DNA from: a virus
Strand: one strand, 5' to 3'
Length of the DNA: 23,182 nucleotides
IMG/VR virus record: IMGVR_UViG_3300028025_006676
Location: 1-23,182 of that record
The notes under the pieces: generated by a model
The model's input: the letters and a program-made list of their open reading frames with translations, nothing else
What the model was told of the DNA's origin: nothing
Database searches by the model: none
Position numbers and translations under genes: made by a program
In this document: piece by piece, positions 1 to 6,603 of the stretch
Numbering within the stretch: position 1 is the stretch's first letter
How the letters are laid out: the number at the start of each line of letters is the position of its first letter

Positions 1-90
1 ATATTATCTACTCTTATTGGAGGAATTTTTATTTCCATAGCGTTTTATTTCATTCTTTTTGGTAAATTTGTGAATACTGAAAAGAAATGA
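1..90 (+). CDS. Membrane protein, C-terminal fragment
   Basis: The first frame is open from base 1 to a TGA at 88-90 and encodes the last 29 residues of a protein that begins outside the window. The visible part holds one strongly hydrophobic stretch (LIGGIFISIAFYFILFG) followed by a short charged tail ending TEKK, which fits a C-terminal transmembrane helix. Its stop overlaps the ATG of the RNA ligase gene as ATGA, so the two are probably translationally coupled in one operon. The family cannot be named from this piece. Confidence 0.6.
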   Translation: MLSTLIGGIFISIAFYFILFGKFVNTEKK

Positions 91-1142
91 ACTTCGACTT
101 AAACTTATTGAATGATTACATTGAAAAGGGTTTGGTGGTTAAAAATGACCATCCAACCCTTCCTTTGTCTATATACAATTACACCAGGAAAACCCAATAC
201 GAAAAATTGTGGGATAATATCACAAAAAGTTGTAGGGGATTAATTTTGGACAATCAAGGTAATGTGATAGCAAAATCATTTGATAAGTTTTTCAATTTGG
301 AAGAACATTCCCCTCAAGAAATTCCCAACGAAGATTTCGAGGTATATGAAAAACTTGATGGATCTTTAGGTATTTTGTTTTGGTATCAAGGTAAATGGAT
401 TATCGCTAGTAAAGGGTCATTTACTTCTTCACAATCAATAAGAGCAAGACAAATATTAGATGAGAAGTATAATGTGGAACCTATCCCGAAAGGATATACT
501 ACTTTAGTCGAAATCATCTACCCTCAAAATAGAATTGTATGTGATTACGGTGATGACGAATCTTTAGTTGTATTATCAATGATAAGTAATGCCAATGGTA
601 AAGAACTTGAACATGATTCGTTATTGTTGATAAACAAAGAAACGGGATTACCTGTAATCAAAAAATACGACGGAATTCAAGATTACAAGGGTCTTAAATC
701 TTCTATCTCCAAAGAAAGGGAGGGTTATGTTGTTAAATTCAGAAGTGGTCTTAGAATGAAAATAAAGGGTGAAGATTACGTTTATCTTCACAGATTATTG
801 ACTGAGTTTTCAAATGTGGACATTTGGGAATATTTGAAAGACAATAAAGATTTGAATGTGTTGTTGGATAGAGTTCCTGATGAATTTGATACTTGGGTGA
901 AAACTACGGTTAAAGATTTGGTTATCAGATATGAAAATATACTCAAAGATTACACTGAGATATTCAATGAACTGAAATCAAAGAATTTAGAACAAAAGGA
1001 TTTTGCTGAGAATGCGAAAGGATATGACCACCCATCAATATTATTCAGTATGTTGAACGGGAAAGACGTTTCTCCATTTATATGGAAATTAATAAGACCA
1101 GAGTATAGTAGACCATTTTGGCAAAAAGAAATAGAATCATGA
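87..1142 (+). CDS. T4 Rnl1-type RNA ligase
   Basis: This is an ATP-dependent RNA ligase that would seal 5'-phosphate and 3'-hydroxyl RNA ends through an enzyme-AMP intermediate. All nucleotidyltransferase motifs are visible in the 351-residue product: motif I KLDGS at 89-93 with K89 as the predicted adenylylated lysine, motif Ia SKGSF at 108-112, motif III around VEIIYPQNRIV at 141-151, motif IV EGYVVKF at 212-218, and motif V MKIKGEDY at 224-231. Length is close to T4 Rnl1 (374 residues). In T4, Rnl1 works with polynucleotide kinase-phosphatase to repair tRNA cut by host anticodon nucleases. No such kinase is visible here, but a metallophosphoesterase and a cREC protein lie near 15.5-16.6 kb. 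The ATG overlaps the preceding stop, and the TGA overlaps the next ATG. Confidence in the family is high; the repair target is inferred. Confidence 0.9.
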   Translation: MNFDLNLLNDYIEKGLVVKNDHPTLPLSIYNYTRKTQYEKLWDNITKSCRGLILDNQGNVIAKSFDKFFNLEEHSPQEIPNEDFEVYEKLDGSLGILFWYQGKWIIASKGSFTSSQSIRARQILDEKYNVEPIPKGYTTLVEIIYPQNRIVCDYGDDESLVVLSMISNANGKELEHDSLLLINKETGLPVIKKYDGIQDYKGLKSSISKEREGYVVKFRSGLRMKIKGEDYVYLHRLLTEFSNVDIWEYLKDNKDLNVLLDRVPDEFDTWVKTTVKDLVIRYENILKDYTEIFNELKSKNLEQKDFAENAKGYDHPSILFSMLNGKDVSPFIWKLIRPEYSRPFWQKEIES

Positions 1143-1339
1143 AACCTAGTTTAGAAAAAATATTGAATAATCACATTGTGCATACTGGATTTTTTGATAG
1201 AAATTCGGTTGAAAAATGTATGGAACAATCTTATGATTTGGGAACTAAAGAATTCATTGAATGGTTATCAAAGCAAGATCACCTCTCAGACAACATAAAC
1301 TACATTATCGAAGAATGGGAGAACCAAAATAAATTATGA
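1139..1339 (+). CDS. Small hypothetical protein (66 aa)
   Basis: I do not recognise this 66-residue soluble-looking protein. I start it at ATG 1139, which overlaps the ligase stop as ATGA; the longer reading would need a TTG at 1118 inside the ligase. It starts MKPSLEKIL and is rich in charged residues and aromatic residues (EFIEWLSKQ, YIIEEWENQNK), which suggests a small helical protein. Its own stop overlaps the next ATG, so it is embedded in a coupled operon with the RNA ligase and a membrane protein. Confidence 0.7.
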   Translation: MKPSLEKILNNHIVHTGFFDRNSVEKCMEQSYDLGTKEFIEWLSKQDHLSDNINYIIEEWENQNKL

Positions 1340-1671
1340 AATATTATCTTTTAGTTTTGGTGTTTCAAATTATGTTCAATATCTTTAAGGTGTTGGAGAT
1401 AAAATACACTTACGAGAACAAGTTGAGCTTATTGTTGTACAATTCCATTTACATCAATCTAATCTCCTTAGCGTCAGTTTATTGGTCATTGGATCTTCTG
1501 TTTGAAGGTGATTGGTGGGTAATTCCATTTTACGTTGGTGGAAGTGTTGTTGGAAAGTGGTTTGCGATGAGACATGTAGAAAATATCAGATATAAAATAT
1601 TCAAACTCTTTGGGAAAAAAATAAGTAAATTACAAAATAAACTATCTAAACAAGATGAAGACAACTATTAA
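1336..1671 (+). CDS. Small integral membrane protein (111 aa)
   Basis: The product looks like a small inner-membrane protein with about three transmembrane segments, near residues 3-22, 33-56 and 59-78, followed by a basic cytoplasmic tail (KIFKLFGKKISKLQNK) and an acidic end. The stretch FYVGGSVVGKW at the third segment resembles small membrane proteins often seen in large Bacteroidota phages, but I cannot assign a function. Its ATG overlaps the preceding TGA, and its end overlaps the next gene by 17 bases, as expected for a packed phage operon. Confidence 0.75.
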   Translation: MKYYLLVLVFQIMFNIFKVLEIKYTYENKLSLLLYNSIYINLISLASVYWSLDLLFEGDWWVIPFYVGGSVVGKWFAMRHVENIRYKIFKLFGKKISKLQNKLSKQDEDNY

Positions 1672-2305
1672 ATTCGATACATTCAAGGACAAAAGACCTT
1701 TTGATGAGAAAGCTTTGGATTTTCTACAAAGTCTTCTATTTTGGAGAGGTAGAAAAAAAGGAATGGTTTATACCAGGGATATCACTTGGGACGATGTTCG
1801 TGCGGTATTTTTTCCAGAAAATTTTTACGAGAAGTATAAGTATTTGGGTTCTGTACCCTATAGAGAAGACGGACCTATATTCAAAGCAATGTATCCTTTG
1901 GTACTAGCAATGGATTATGAAGCAAAGCCTAAAGGATGTCCAAGATGGTTTCTTCGTTTCTTGCACTTGTTTGGGTCAGATAATTCAATCGTGAGAGTTC
2001 GTAACCTAACTTTACACAACATGGTGACGAAACTGACCAAAGGAATCATGATGTATGATTATAAAACAAAGTGGGCAGATTATGATTTGAGAATATCAAT
2101 AAGTGCGCCTGAACATCTTCAGAACCTTGCGGATGCTATAGAGAATGATTTTTATTCTCGTGGAAGACAGAAGGAGTTGGCAGAACAAATCGTACAAATC
2201 GACCCAAACGCTAACATTATTTGGGGTGATGTCAACCGACTTGTAAAACAGTATAATGATTTGAAGGGTAAAACGAACGAAGATGTTTATGACTATATCA
2301 GTTGA
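1655..2305 (+). CDS. Conserved-looking hypothetical protein (216 aa)
   Basis: I do not recognise the family. The 216-residue product appears soluble. It contains aromatic and basic patches (LLFWRGRKKG at about 27-36, CPRWFLRFLHLFG at about 95-107) and a C-terminal half with helical, charged character (ADAIENDFYSRGRQKELAEQIV). No catalytic motif is obvious. The ATG at 1655 lies inside the end of the membrane-protein gene, so the two are likely co-translated. It is followed by, and overlaps, a small single-span membrane protein gene. Confidence 0.75.
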   Translation: MKTTIKFDTFKDKRPFDEKALDFLQSLLFWRGRKKGMVYTRDITWDDVRAVFFPENFYEKYKYLGSVPYREDGPIFKAMYPLVLAMDYEAKPKGCPRWFLRFLHLFGSDNSIVRVRNLTLHNMVTKLTKGIMMYDYKTKWADYDLRISISAPEHLQNLADAIENDFYSRGRQKELAEQIVQIDPNANIIWGDVNRLVKQYNDLKGKTNEDVYDYIS

Positions 2306-2462
2306 AATATTATTGTCAATTTTGGTGATACTTTCAGTAATCCCAATTATTTCTATTCTGTGGGTAAGAGGCATAGATTACATGCATAAAAATCATCCTG
2401 ATTATAAAGGGTACGATTTATTCGATGAAGACGAAGATGAAAAAGATGATTCAAAAGATTAG
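2283..2462 (+). CDS. Small single-span membrane protein (59 aa)
   Basis: This short gene encodes 59 residues: a hydrophobic segment at about 3-28 (VEILLSILVILSVIPIISIL), then a basic and acidic tail ending in a run of Asp, Glu and Lys (DEDEDEKDDSKD). The topology suggests an N-terminal membrane anchor with a charged cytoplasmic tail. Starts at 2283 (MFM) or 2289 (MT) are both possible; both lie inside the upstream gene, which overlaps by 17 to 23 bases. Function is unknown. The clear amphipathic layout and the tight packing support it as real. Confidence 0.6.
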   Translation: MFMTISVEILLSILVILSVIPIISILWVRGIDYMHKNHPDYKGYDLFDEDEDEKDDSKD

Positions 2463-2544
2463 TTTCATTCTAAAAGAAATTTGGTTAGGATTTTCCATTT
2501 CCAATTATATTCAACAAAATCACCAACAATTTGGTAAACTATAA
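2437..2544 (+). CDS. Possible micro-protein (35 aa)
   Basis: A short open frame begins MKKMIQKISFILKEIW and ends at TAA 2542-2544, five bases before the next ATG. It has alternative in-frame starts at 2425 and 2446 and overlaps the end of the upstream small membrane-protein gene. Without it, the 86-base gap before the next gene would be unusually long for this operon. Support is only position and packing; it may be untranslated. Confidence 0.3.
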   Translation: MKKMIQKISFILKEIWLGFSISNYIQQNHQQFGKL

Positions 2545-2548
2545 AATT

Positions 2549-2836
2549 ATGACAAAACGATTGACTACAAAACAGAAACAAGAACAATTTGTTGTAGATG
2601 TAATCAACAAAATGTTTGAGATCGCAGGATACCAAGTAACCTACGATGATGTTAAGGATAGAAAAGACGATTGGTATGCCCAATGGACAATGACCATGGA
2701 ACAAAATGAAGAATGGAAAAAGTGGGGTATGGATTATATGAAACGAGTATTTCGTTGGAATAAAACCTTATGTGAAAGAGAAATGGGAATGGTTTCTTTA
2801 ATGTGGGGATTAAAATTTAGTGATTTTGATAAATAA
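2549..2836 (+). CDS. Hypothetical protein (95 aa), upstream of thyA
   Basis: A 95-residue basic and aromatic protein of unknown family. I choose ATG 2549 (MTKRLTTKQKQEQ) over an in-frame TTG at 2531. The N-terminus is a charged helix; the middle and end are rich in Trp and Met (DDWYAQWTMTMEQNEEW, EMGMVSLMWGLKF). Its TAA overlaps the thymidylate synthase ATG as TAATG, which suggests coupled translation and possibly an accessory role in nucleotide metabolism, although nothing in the sequence shows this directly. Confidence 0.7.
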   Translation: MTKRLTTKQKQEQFVVDVINKMFEIAGYQVTYDDVKDRKDDWYAQWTMTMEQNEEWKKWGMDYMKRVFRWNKTLCEREMGMVSLMWGLKFSDFDK

Positions 2837-3885
2837 TGAACATAGAAAGACAGTATCAACAACTACTCGGAGACATTTTAGAGAATGGAGTAGAAAAAAA
2901 AGATAGAACAGGAACTGGAACCCTTTCGGTTTTCGGTAGACAAATTTGTCATAAGATGAGTGAAGGGTTCCCGTTACTAACCACAAAGAAGATGGCATGG
3001 AAAACTATGGTCACGGAACTCCTGTGGTTTCTACGTGGAGATACTAATATCAAATTCTTATTGGATTACGATTGCCACATTTGGGATGGTGACACATATA
3101 AAAACTATGTTAATAGTGATGAAGTTAGGTGGCCAAAAAGCAAGGAAGATTTTATTAAAGAAATCAAAACCAATAATGAGTTTGCCGAAAAATGGGGAGA
3201 TTTAGGACCTATCTATGGTAAACAATGGAGAAAGTGGGGTGAAAGAAAACACGATTCTATAACAAACGAATACTTTATAGGAATAGACCAAATCGATAAT
3301 CTAATCAACGAACTCAAAACAAATCCTGATAGTAGACGATTGATGGTATCAGCTTGGAATGTAGGTGACTTAGACCAAATGGTTTTACCACCTTGTCATT
3401 ATGGATTCCAAGTTTATACTAGAGAGTTGAGTATCGAAGAACAAGTTAGGGTATATGAAAAGATGGGATATACAAAAAATCTTGATCCATTGGATTATGT
3501 TCCGAAGAGAGCAATCTCACTAATGTGGAATCAACGTTCGGTTGATACATTCTTAGGATTACCATTCAATATTGCATCTTATGCACTATTACTTGAAATC
3601 ATTGCTAAAGAAGTCAATATGGTTCCTGATGAACTGATTGGAAACTTAGGTGATGTTCATTTGTATTCGAACCACATTGAACAGGCGAAAGAACAATTGT
3701 ATAGGAGACCTTACGATTTGCCACAAGTTCAAATCACGGAAAGAAATTGGTACCAACATGAAAAAGTAAAAGAACATTTGGGAGAAAAAACATTCATTGA
3801 AAAAATCATGTCTTATAGACCAGAATGTTTTGAATTATTGAATTATCAGTCACATCCAACCATCAAAGCACCATTGTCAAATTGA
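2836..3885 (+). CDS. thyA: Thymidylate synthase
   Basis: ThyA-type thymidylate synthase, which methylates dUMP to dTMP using methylene-tetrahydrofolate and so supplies dTTP during phage DNA replication. Family signatures are clear: the dUMP phosphate-binding Arg region DRTGTGT at 23-29, FPLLTTKK at 45-52, ELLWFLRGDTN at 61-71, RRLMVSAWN at 167-175, the active-site loop LPPCHYGFQVY with catalytic C187, the FNIASYALLL helix at 244-253, and GDVHLYSNH at 272-280. At 349 residues it is longer than the usual 264-316. The extra length comes from insertions at about 86-120, 135-150 and 198-225, which are common in phage and some Gram-positive enzymes. It closes a tightly coupled run of genes and is followed three bases later by a small unknown gene. 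Confidence 0.95.
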   Translation: MNIERQYQQLLGDILENGVEKKDRTGTGTLSVFGRQICHKMSEGFPLLTTKKMAWKTMVTELLWFLRGDTNIKFLLDYDCHIWDGDTYKNYVNSDEVRWPKSKEDFIKEIKTNNEFAEKWGDLGPIYGKQWRKWGERKHDSITNEYFIGIDQIDNLINELKTNPDSRRLMVSAWNVGDLDQMVLPPCHYGFQVYTRELSIEEQVRVYEKMGYTKNLDPLDYVPKRAISLMWNQRSVDTFLGLPFNIASYALLLEIIAKEVNMVPDELIGNLGDVHLYSNHIEQAKEQLYRRPYDLPQVQITERNWYQHEKVKEHLGEKTFIEKIMSYRPECFELLNYQSHPTIKAPLSN

Positions 3886-3888
3886 GTT

Positions 3889-4125
3889 ATGCAAGTTGTT
3901 ATTTTACTTAGTACTGATGTCGAACCAGATATTGCAGAACTTATCCTCGAACATAAATTGGAAGGTGGATATTCATTAGATTACGCACTAAATTCTTTAG
4001 TATCTTATCATAAGGGTAAAGAAATAATAATATTCAACTTCAAAAAATACTTTGCTCTTGATAATAGATGGAGTGGATATAAAATAGATGATTACGGAAC
4101 TAAAATTGTTATAAACTTTATATAA
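3889..4125 (+). CDS. Hypothetical protein (78 aa)
   Basis: Unrecognised 78-residue protein starting MQVVILLSTDVEPDIAELIL. The N-terminal pattern suggests a short beta strand followed by helix, then an aromatic, basic C-terminal half (FNFKKYFALDNRWSGYK). No signal peptide or transmembrane span is evident. It lies three bases after thyA and one base before the next gene, so it belongs to the same operon. Confidence 0.6.
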   Translation: MQVVILLSTDVEPDIAELILEHKLEGGYSLDYALNSLVSYHKGKEIIIFNFKKYFALDNRWSGYKIDDYGTKIVINFI

Positions 4126-4126
4126 T

Positions 4127-4363
4127 ATGTTAAAGGTTACAGAAAAAATAAAAAATAGAACTTATGAAATAAGTTTGCAATCAACAGGTATTGTTGTAGG
4201 GTTATTTGTTAACTTTGATGGATTTTTTTATTATGAACCGTCAAAAGATAGGACTTGGGGTTTTTGGTCTGAAGAATTCTTGAAAAGTTTATCAAATGAG
4301 ATAGAAAAATTAAATTACCAAACAAATAAAAGTATTGACGAATACTTCCAATTACAAACATAA
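4127..4363 (+). CDS. Hypothetical protein (78 aa)
   Basis: Unrecognised 78-residue protein. It looks like alternating beta strands (TYEISLQSTGIVVGLFVNFDGFFYY) followed by an amphipathic helix (EEFLKSLSNEIEKLNYQ). The start codon sits one base after the preceding stop. No motif gives a function. It may be one of the small early host-takeover proteins typical of such operons, but that is inference from size and place only. Confidence 0.6.
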   Translation: MLKVTEKIKNRTYEISLQSTGIVVGLFVNFDGFFYYEPSKDRTWGFWSEEFLKSLSNEIEKLNYQTNKSIDEYFQLQT

Positions 4364-4372
4364 AATTATAAT

Positions 4373-4531
4373 ATGGAAGATTCGAAAGCAAATTGCAAAT
4401 GTGGTTGGCCTTGGGTATTCCATTATAATTCGAAAGGAAAAATGAACGCAATATTCAAAGCCAAACTTCCACAAAAAACTATAAACGATTATATAAACGG
4501 AGATTATTGGTTAAAAAATGAAAAAAGTTAG
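4373..4531 (+). CDS. Tiny Cys/Trp-rich protein (52 aa)
   Basis: This 52-residue frame begins MEDSKANCKCGWPWVF. It carries a CxC pair at residues 8 and 10 followed by GWPW, then a basic helix-like stretch and an aromatic end. Two cysteines alone do not make a zinc finger, so a metal site would need a partner or a dimer. It begins nine bases after the previous stop and overlaps the next gene by 14 bases, which fits the packing of this operon and supports it as a real gene. Confidence 0.5.
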   Translation: MEDSKANCKCGWPWVFHYNSKGKMNAIFKAKLPQKTINDYINGDYWLKNEKS

Positions 4532-4718
4532 AGAAGTATTTGTCATTTATAATCCATACGATAAAGGATATTATGACGGATTAGGATATTTCAAAGGAAT
4601 ATTATTTTGTAAAAAATACAGCGATAAGGAAACAGCAATTTTAGATATAGAAAAAATACTTGATAACTCAAATGGTAAAACATTTCTAAAAATAGAATCA
4701 TTTCACACATTTTCATGA
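4518..4718 (+). CDS. Hypothetical protein (66 aa)
   Basis: A 66-residue protein of unknown family starting MKKVREVFVIYNPYDKGYY. It is Tyr- and Lys-rich with an alternating strand/turn pattern (FVIYNPYDKGYYDGLGYFKG), then a helix (KETAILDIEKIL). It resembles small phage proteins that begin with a beta hairpin, but no function can be named. It overlaps the genes on both sides; its stop shares bases with the cupin ATG at 4715. Confidence 0.6.
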   Translation: MKKVREVFVIYNPYDKGYYDGLGYFKGILFCKKYSDKETAILDIEKILDNSNGKTFLKIESFHTFS

Positions 4719-5056
4719 AAGAATTAAGACCTTGGGGATTTTACGAAATCCTATTAGATGAATCGTATACAAAAGTTAAACAAATTACTGTTAATTCAGG
4801 ACAAAGATTGTCTTATCAATATCACAATCAACGAAAAGAGTATTGGACAATTGTTCAAGGATCGGCAACAATAATCTTGGATGATGAAAAAGTTTTCAGA
4901 AATCAAGGAGAATCAATTCATATTCCTTTGGGGTCAAAGCATAGGATAATGAATGAACAAGAAGAACCTCTAATTTTTATCGAGGTTCAGGTTGGTGATT
5001 ATTTTGGAGAAGATGATATCGTCAGAATAGAAGATGACTACGGGAGGGAAGATTAA
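4715..5056 (+). CDS. Cupin like type II phosphomannose isomerase C-terminal domain
   Basis: A 113-residue single-domain cupin. The opening RPWGFYEILL, the metal-site strand LSYQYHNQRKEYWTIVQG (likely ligands Q35, H37, E42), the second site IPLGSKHRI (H76) and the closing GDYFGEDDIVRIEDDYGR match the C-terminal phosphomannose isomerase domain of bifunctional mannose-6-P isomerase/mannose-1-P guanylyltransferases. That domain interconverts fructose-6-P and mannose-6-P. Here it stands alone without the guanylyltransferase half. It could feed GDP-sugar synthesis for glycan or DNA modification, or act on a different sugar. It is the last gene of the plus-strand operon, and a hairpin follows at its stop codon. 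Confidence 0.8.
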   Translation: MKELRPWGFYEILLDESYTKVKQITVNSGQRLSYQYHNQRKEYWTIVQGSATIILDDEKVFRNQGESIHIPLGSKHRIMNEQEEPLIFIEVQVGDYFGEDDIVRIEDDYGRED

Positions 5057-5064
5057 ATCTTCCC
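5046..5064. terminator. Hairpin between convergent genes
   Basis: A near-continuous palindrome, GGGAAGATT-A-AATCTTCCC, spans the cupin stop codon and lies just before the stop of the convergent gene. The stem is up to nine pairs (with a real loop of at least three bases, about eight). A strong T-run is missing on both strands, so it may be a weak bidirectional terminator or an RNA 3'-end stabiliser. Confidence 0.45.
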
Positions 5065-5068
5065 CTCG

Positions 5069-5296
5069 TTATTCACTAATTTTTTTCCAAGCATCTGTAG
5101 AACTAATCATACTTAGTTTACTTCCATTCTCCCAATCGACACCAATAATTTGTTCATCCGAATCAAACTCAAATGGGTCTTTTGAAATATTAGTAACTCT
5201 ACCTGATGTTCCTGGAGGAACTCCAAGTTCTCCTTCCATGTGATAACATATAATTTTATCTCCGACTTTTAACGGTGGATTCAACGTTCCTTTCAT
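5069..5296 (-). CDS. Small beta-rich protein (75 aa), SH3/KOW-like
   Basis: A 75-residue protein reading LKVGDKIICYHMEGELGVPPGTSGRV and then IIGVDWENGSKLSMI. The layout (hydrophobic VGDKI strand, turn, GxxGRV strand, VDWENGSK strand) resembles small SH3-like barrels of the KOW or DUF4314 kind found in phages and plasmids. Such folds bind nucleic acid or protein, but no specific role can be given. It is transcribed leftward, alone, from the 35-nt inverted repeat it shares with the divergent gene at 5330. The plus-strand frame opposite it is a shadow. Confidence 0.65.
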   Translation of the reverse strand: MKGTLNPPLKVGDKIICYHMEGELGVPPGTSGRVTNISKDPFEFDSDEQIIGVDWENGSKLSMISSTDAWKKISE

Positions 5297-5329
5297 AACA
5301 ATAAATATAAGTAATATATTTATTGTTAT
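5295..5329. promoter_or_regulatory. Perfect inverted repeat between divergent starts
   Basis: Arms ATAACAATAAATATA (5295-5309) and TATATTTATTGTTAT (5315-5329) are perfect 15-base inverted repeats around the spacer AGTAA. Both flanking genes therefore have the same upstream sequence, TATATTTATTGTTAT, ending at or next to their ATG codons. Each arm contains the ATATTTAT element seen upstream of other genes in the window. It is likely a symmetric divergent promoter, an operator, or both. The distance to the ATGs (4-6 bases after ATATTTAT) is much shorter than elsewhere, so transcripts may be leaderless. Confidence 0.6.
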
Positions 5330-5950
5330 ATGGAATTTTTAATTACAGAATCTCAACTAAGAGCACTTCTTACTGAAGAAGAAAAGTCGATGCTTGGAGG
5401 TTACATGAAGCAATTGAATGCATTTACAAAACAAATTGTAAATCGGGCATTCAAATCGTATGGTATTAATTTAAGAATGCTTCTAACTTGGGGTACTGCT
5501 GTAGGTGGAATGGTACTTCCATTAGACCAATTTTTAAGGAAACAAAATTTCGATTTAACTGAAGAGCAAAGAATGTTGGTTTTGGCGGGTTTAGCATTCG
5601 CATTATTTTTTGAATCCAAAAGACCTGCCATGAAATTATTTTCCGTAATTAAAGAAGAAGGATTGGAAGAAATTTTCAAAGTTGGACTGAGAAAAGGAAG
5701 TCAGTTGAAAGAAGCGTTCTTAAATTTTATGTCCTCTGTGGGTACTGGTTCCTCATCATTTATAGACACCATAGCATACAGTTTCATGATTCCTATTATT
5801 ACAGATATTCAATCTGTTATTATGGAAACACAAGATATCGATGAGGCGGCAATTTTGATTGCGGAAAGATTGATTGCGTCAGGTGTTGTATTGATGAGTT
5901 CTCAGGCGTTAACTGAAACAGTTAAGAAAGTTTTAGAGAAATTAAGATAA
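5330..5950 (+). CDS. Multi-span membrane protein with LITESQ-type N-terminus (206 aa)
   Basis: Unknown 206-residue protein. The N-terminus MEFLITESQLRALLTEEEK resembles an N-terminal peptide (LTES-Q/D-L) common on proteins of Bacteroidota T4-like phages. It contains ITE and LTE, matching the (L/I)xE cleavage rule of T4 prohead protease. The rest has three or four hydrophobic stretches (about 47-66, 82-93, 142-160, 173-190) separated by charged helices. It may be a capsid-internal or membrane-associated structural protein whose N-terminus targets it to the prohead; this is inference. It is the only rightward gene here, starting at the arm of the divergent inverted repeat and ending one base before a convergent gene. 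Confidence 0.7.
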   Translation: MEFLITESQLRALLTEEEKSMLGGYMKQLNAFTKQIVNRAFKSYGINLRMLLTWGTAVGGMVLPLDQFLRKQNFDLTEEQRMLVLAGLAFALFFESKRPAMKLFSVIKEEGLEEIFKVGLRKGSQLKEAFLNFMSSVGTGSSSFIDTIAYSFMIPIITDIQSVIMETQDIDEAAILIAERLIASGVVLMSSQALTETVKKVLEKLR

Positions 5951-5951
5951 G

Positions 5952-6332
5952 TTAATCTTGAAGTTCGACTAAGTTAATCACTTTTGTACAGATCACGTAT
6001 TCGTCTACTCCGAACAATTCCAAAAAATTTGTCAATAATTTATCAAGTTTATACCTAATTACTTCGTAAATAGTAGATGTGGTTGAAATATCTATTTCTT
6101 CTCCTGTGTGTTTCTTGAACATACTAAAGTATAAATCGGACTGTTTGTTGGATGGTAAGATGTACAAAGTATATTCAATAAATTTTGTTTCTTGTCCAAT
6201 CACAATATAGTTTTTGGCTCCTGTTAGTTTTATTTTGAAATCTGTGTCAAAATTATAATCCGAACCAATTTGGAATATATGATTATCCAAAAATCCGTTT
6301 ATTCTATTCCACAACTTATCTGATGGTTCCAT
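5952..6332 (-). CDS. Hypothetical protein (126 aa)
   Basis: Unrecognised 126-residue acidic protein starting MEPSDKLWNRINGFLD. It reads as a mixed alpha/beta domain: strands such as KNYIVIGQETKFIEYTLYIL, then a long helix (YEVIRYKLDKLLTNFLELFG) and a final strand. No signal peptide or transmembrane span is seen. It is the last gene of the leftward block that begins at 13394, one base after the cupin stop. No strong terminator follows; there is only a five-pair hairpin at 5944-5959 shared with the convergent gene. Confidence 0.65.
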   Translation of the reverse strand: MEPSDKLWNRINGFLDNHIFQIGSDYNFDTDFKIKLTGAKNYIVIGQETKFIEYTLYILPSNKQSDLYFSMFKKHTGEEIDISTTSTIYEVIRYKLDKLLTNFLELFGVDEYVICTKVINLVELQD

Positions 6333-6333
6333 T

Positions 6334-6603
6334 CTATTCTAATTCTTCAATTTCGACCACTAATTGGTCCGGTCCTTTTATGACTCTGTGCCAAACAAAT
6401 TTGGGTATGTGAATTTGACCGGCCTTTGACAATTTGACCGGCAATTCGTTTTCCATTTGAAACGACCATCCTCCGTCTTCGATAACTGTGACGTTTCTAT
6501 CCTTAAGGTCTTGATGCCATTTAAGTTCTTCAACTTCAACATCGGTAGTAAATGTCCTAATCAGTTTACCGTTTTTTTCAATTTGCTCAAACGGAAAATC
6601 CAT
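6334..6603 (-). CDS. Small cupin-fold protein (89 aa)
   Basis: An 89-residue cupin-like protein. It has the strand WHQD (H30, D32), the central turn EDGGWSFQM, then LSKAGQIHIPKFVWHRVIKG with H65 and H72, and an acidic last strand VVEIEELE. This matches a minimal cupin barrel with a possible metal site made by H30, H65 and H72, although the E of the classic first motif is not clear. I start it at ATG 6603, overlapping the upstream TAA as TAATG; a TTG at 6609 is the longer alternative. Small cupins of this kind occur in several phages with unknown substrates. It lies between a phage-type basic protein and an unknown protein. Confidence 0.65.
   Translation of the reverse strand: MDFPFEQIEKNGKLIRTFTTDVEVEELKWHQDLKDRNVTVIEDGGWSFQMENELPVKLSKAGQIHIPKFVWHRVIKGPDQLVVEIEELE

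Noticed and set aside
2096-2998. Minus-strand frames opposite the left operon (2096-2374, 2465-2704, 2810-2998)
   Set aside because: They lie antisense to recognisable or well-packed plus-strand genes and have no supporting context.
5944-5959. Hairpin AAGAT-AAGTTA-ATCTT between convergent genes
   Set aside because: Only five AT-rich pairs and no T-run, too weak to call a terminator.
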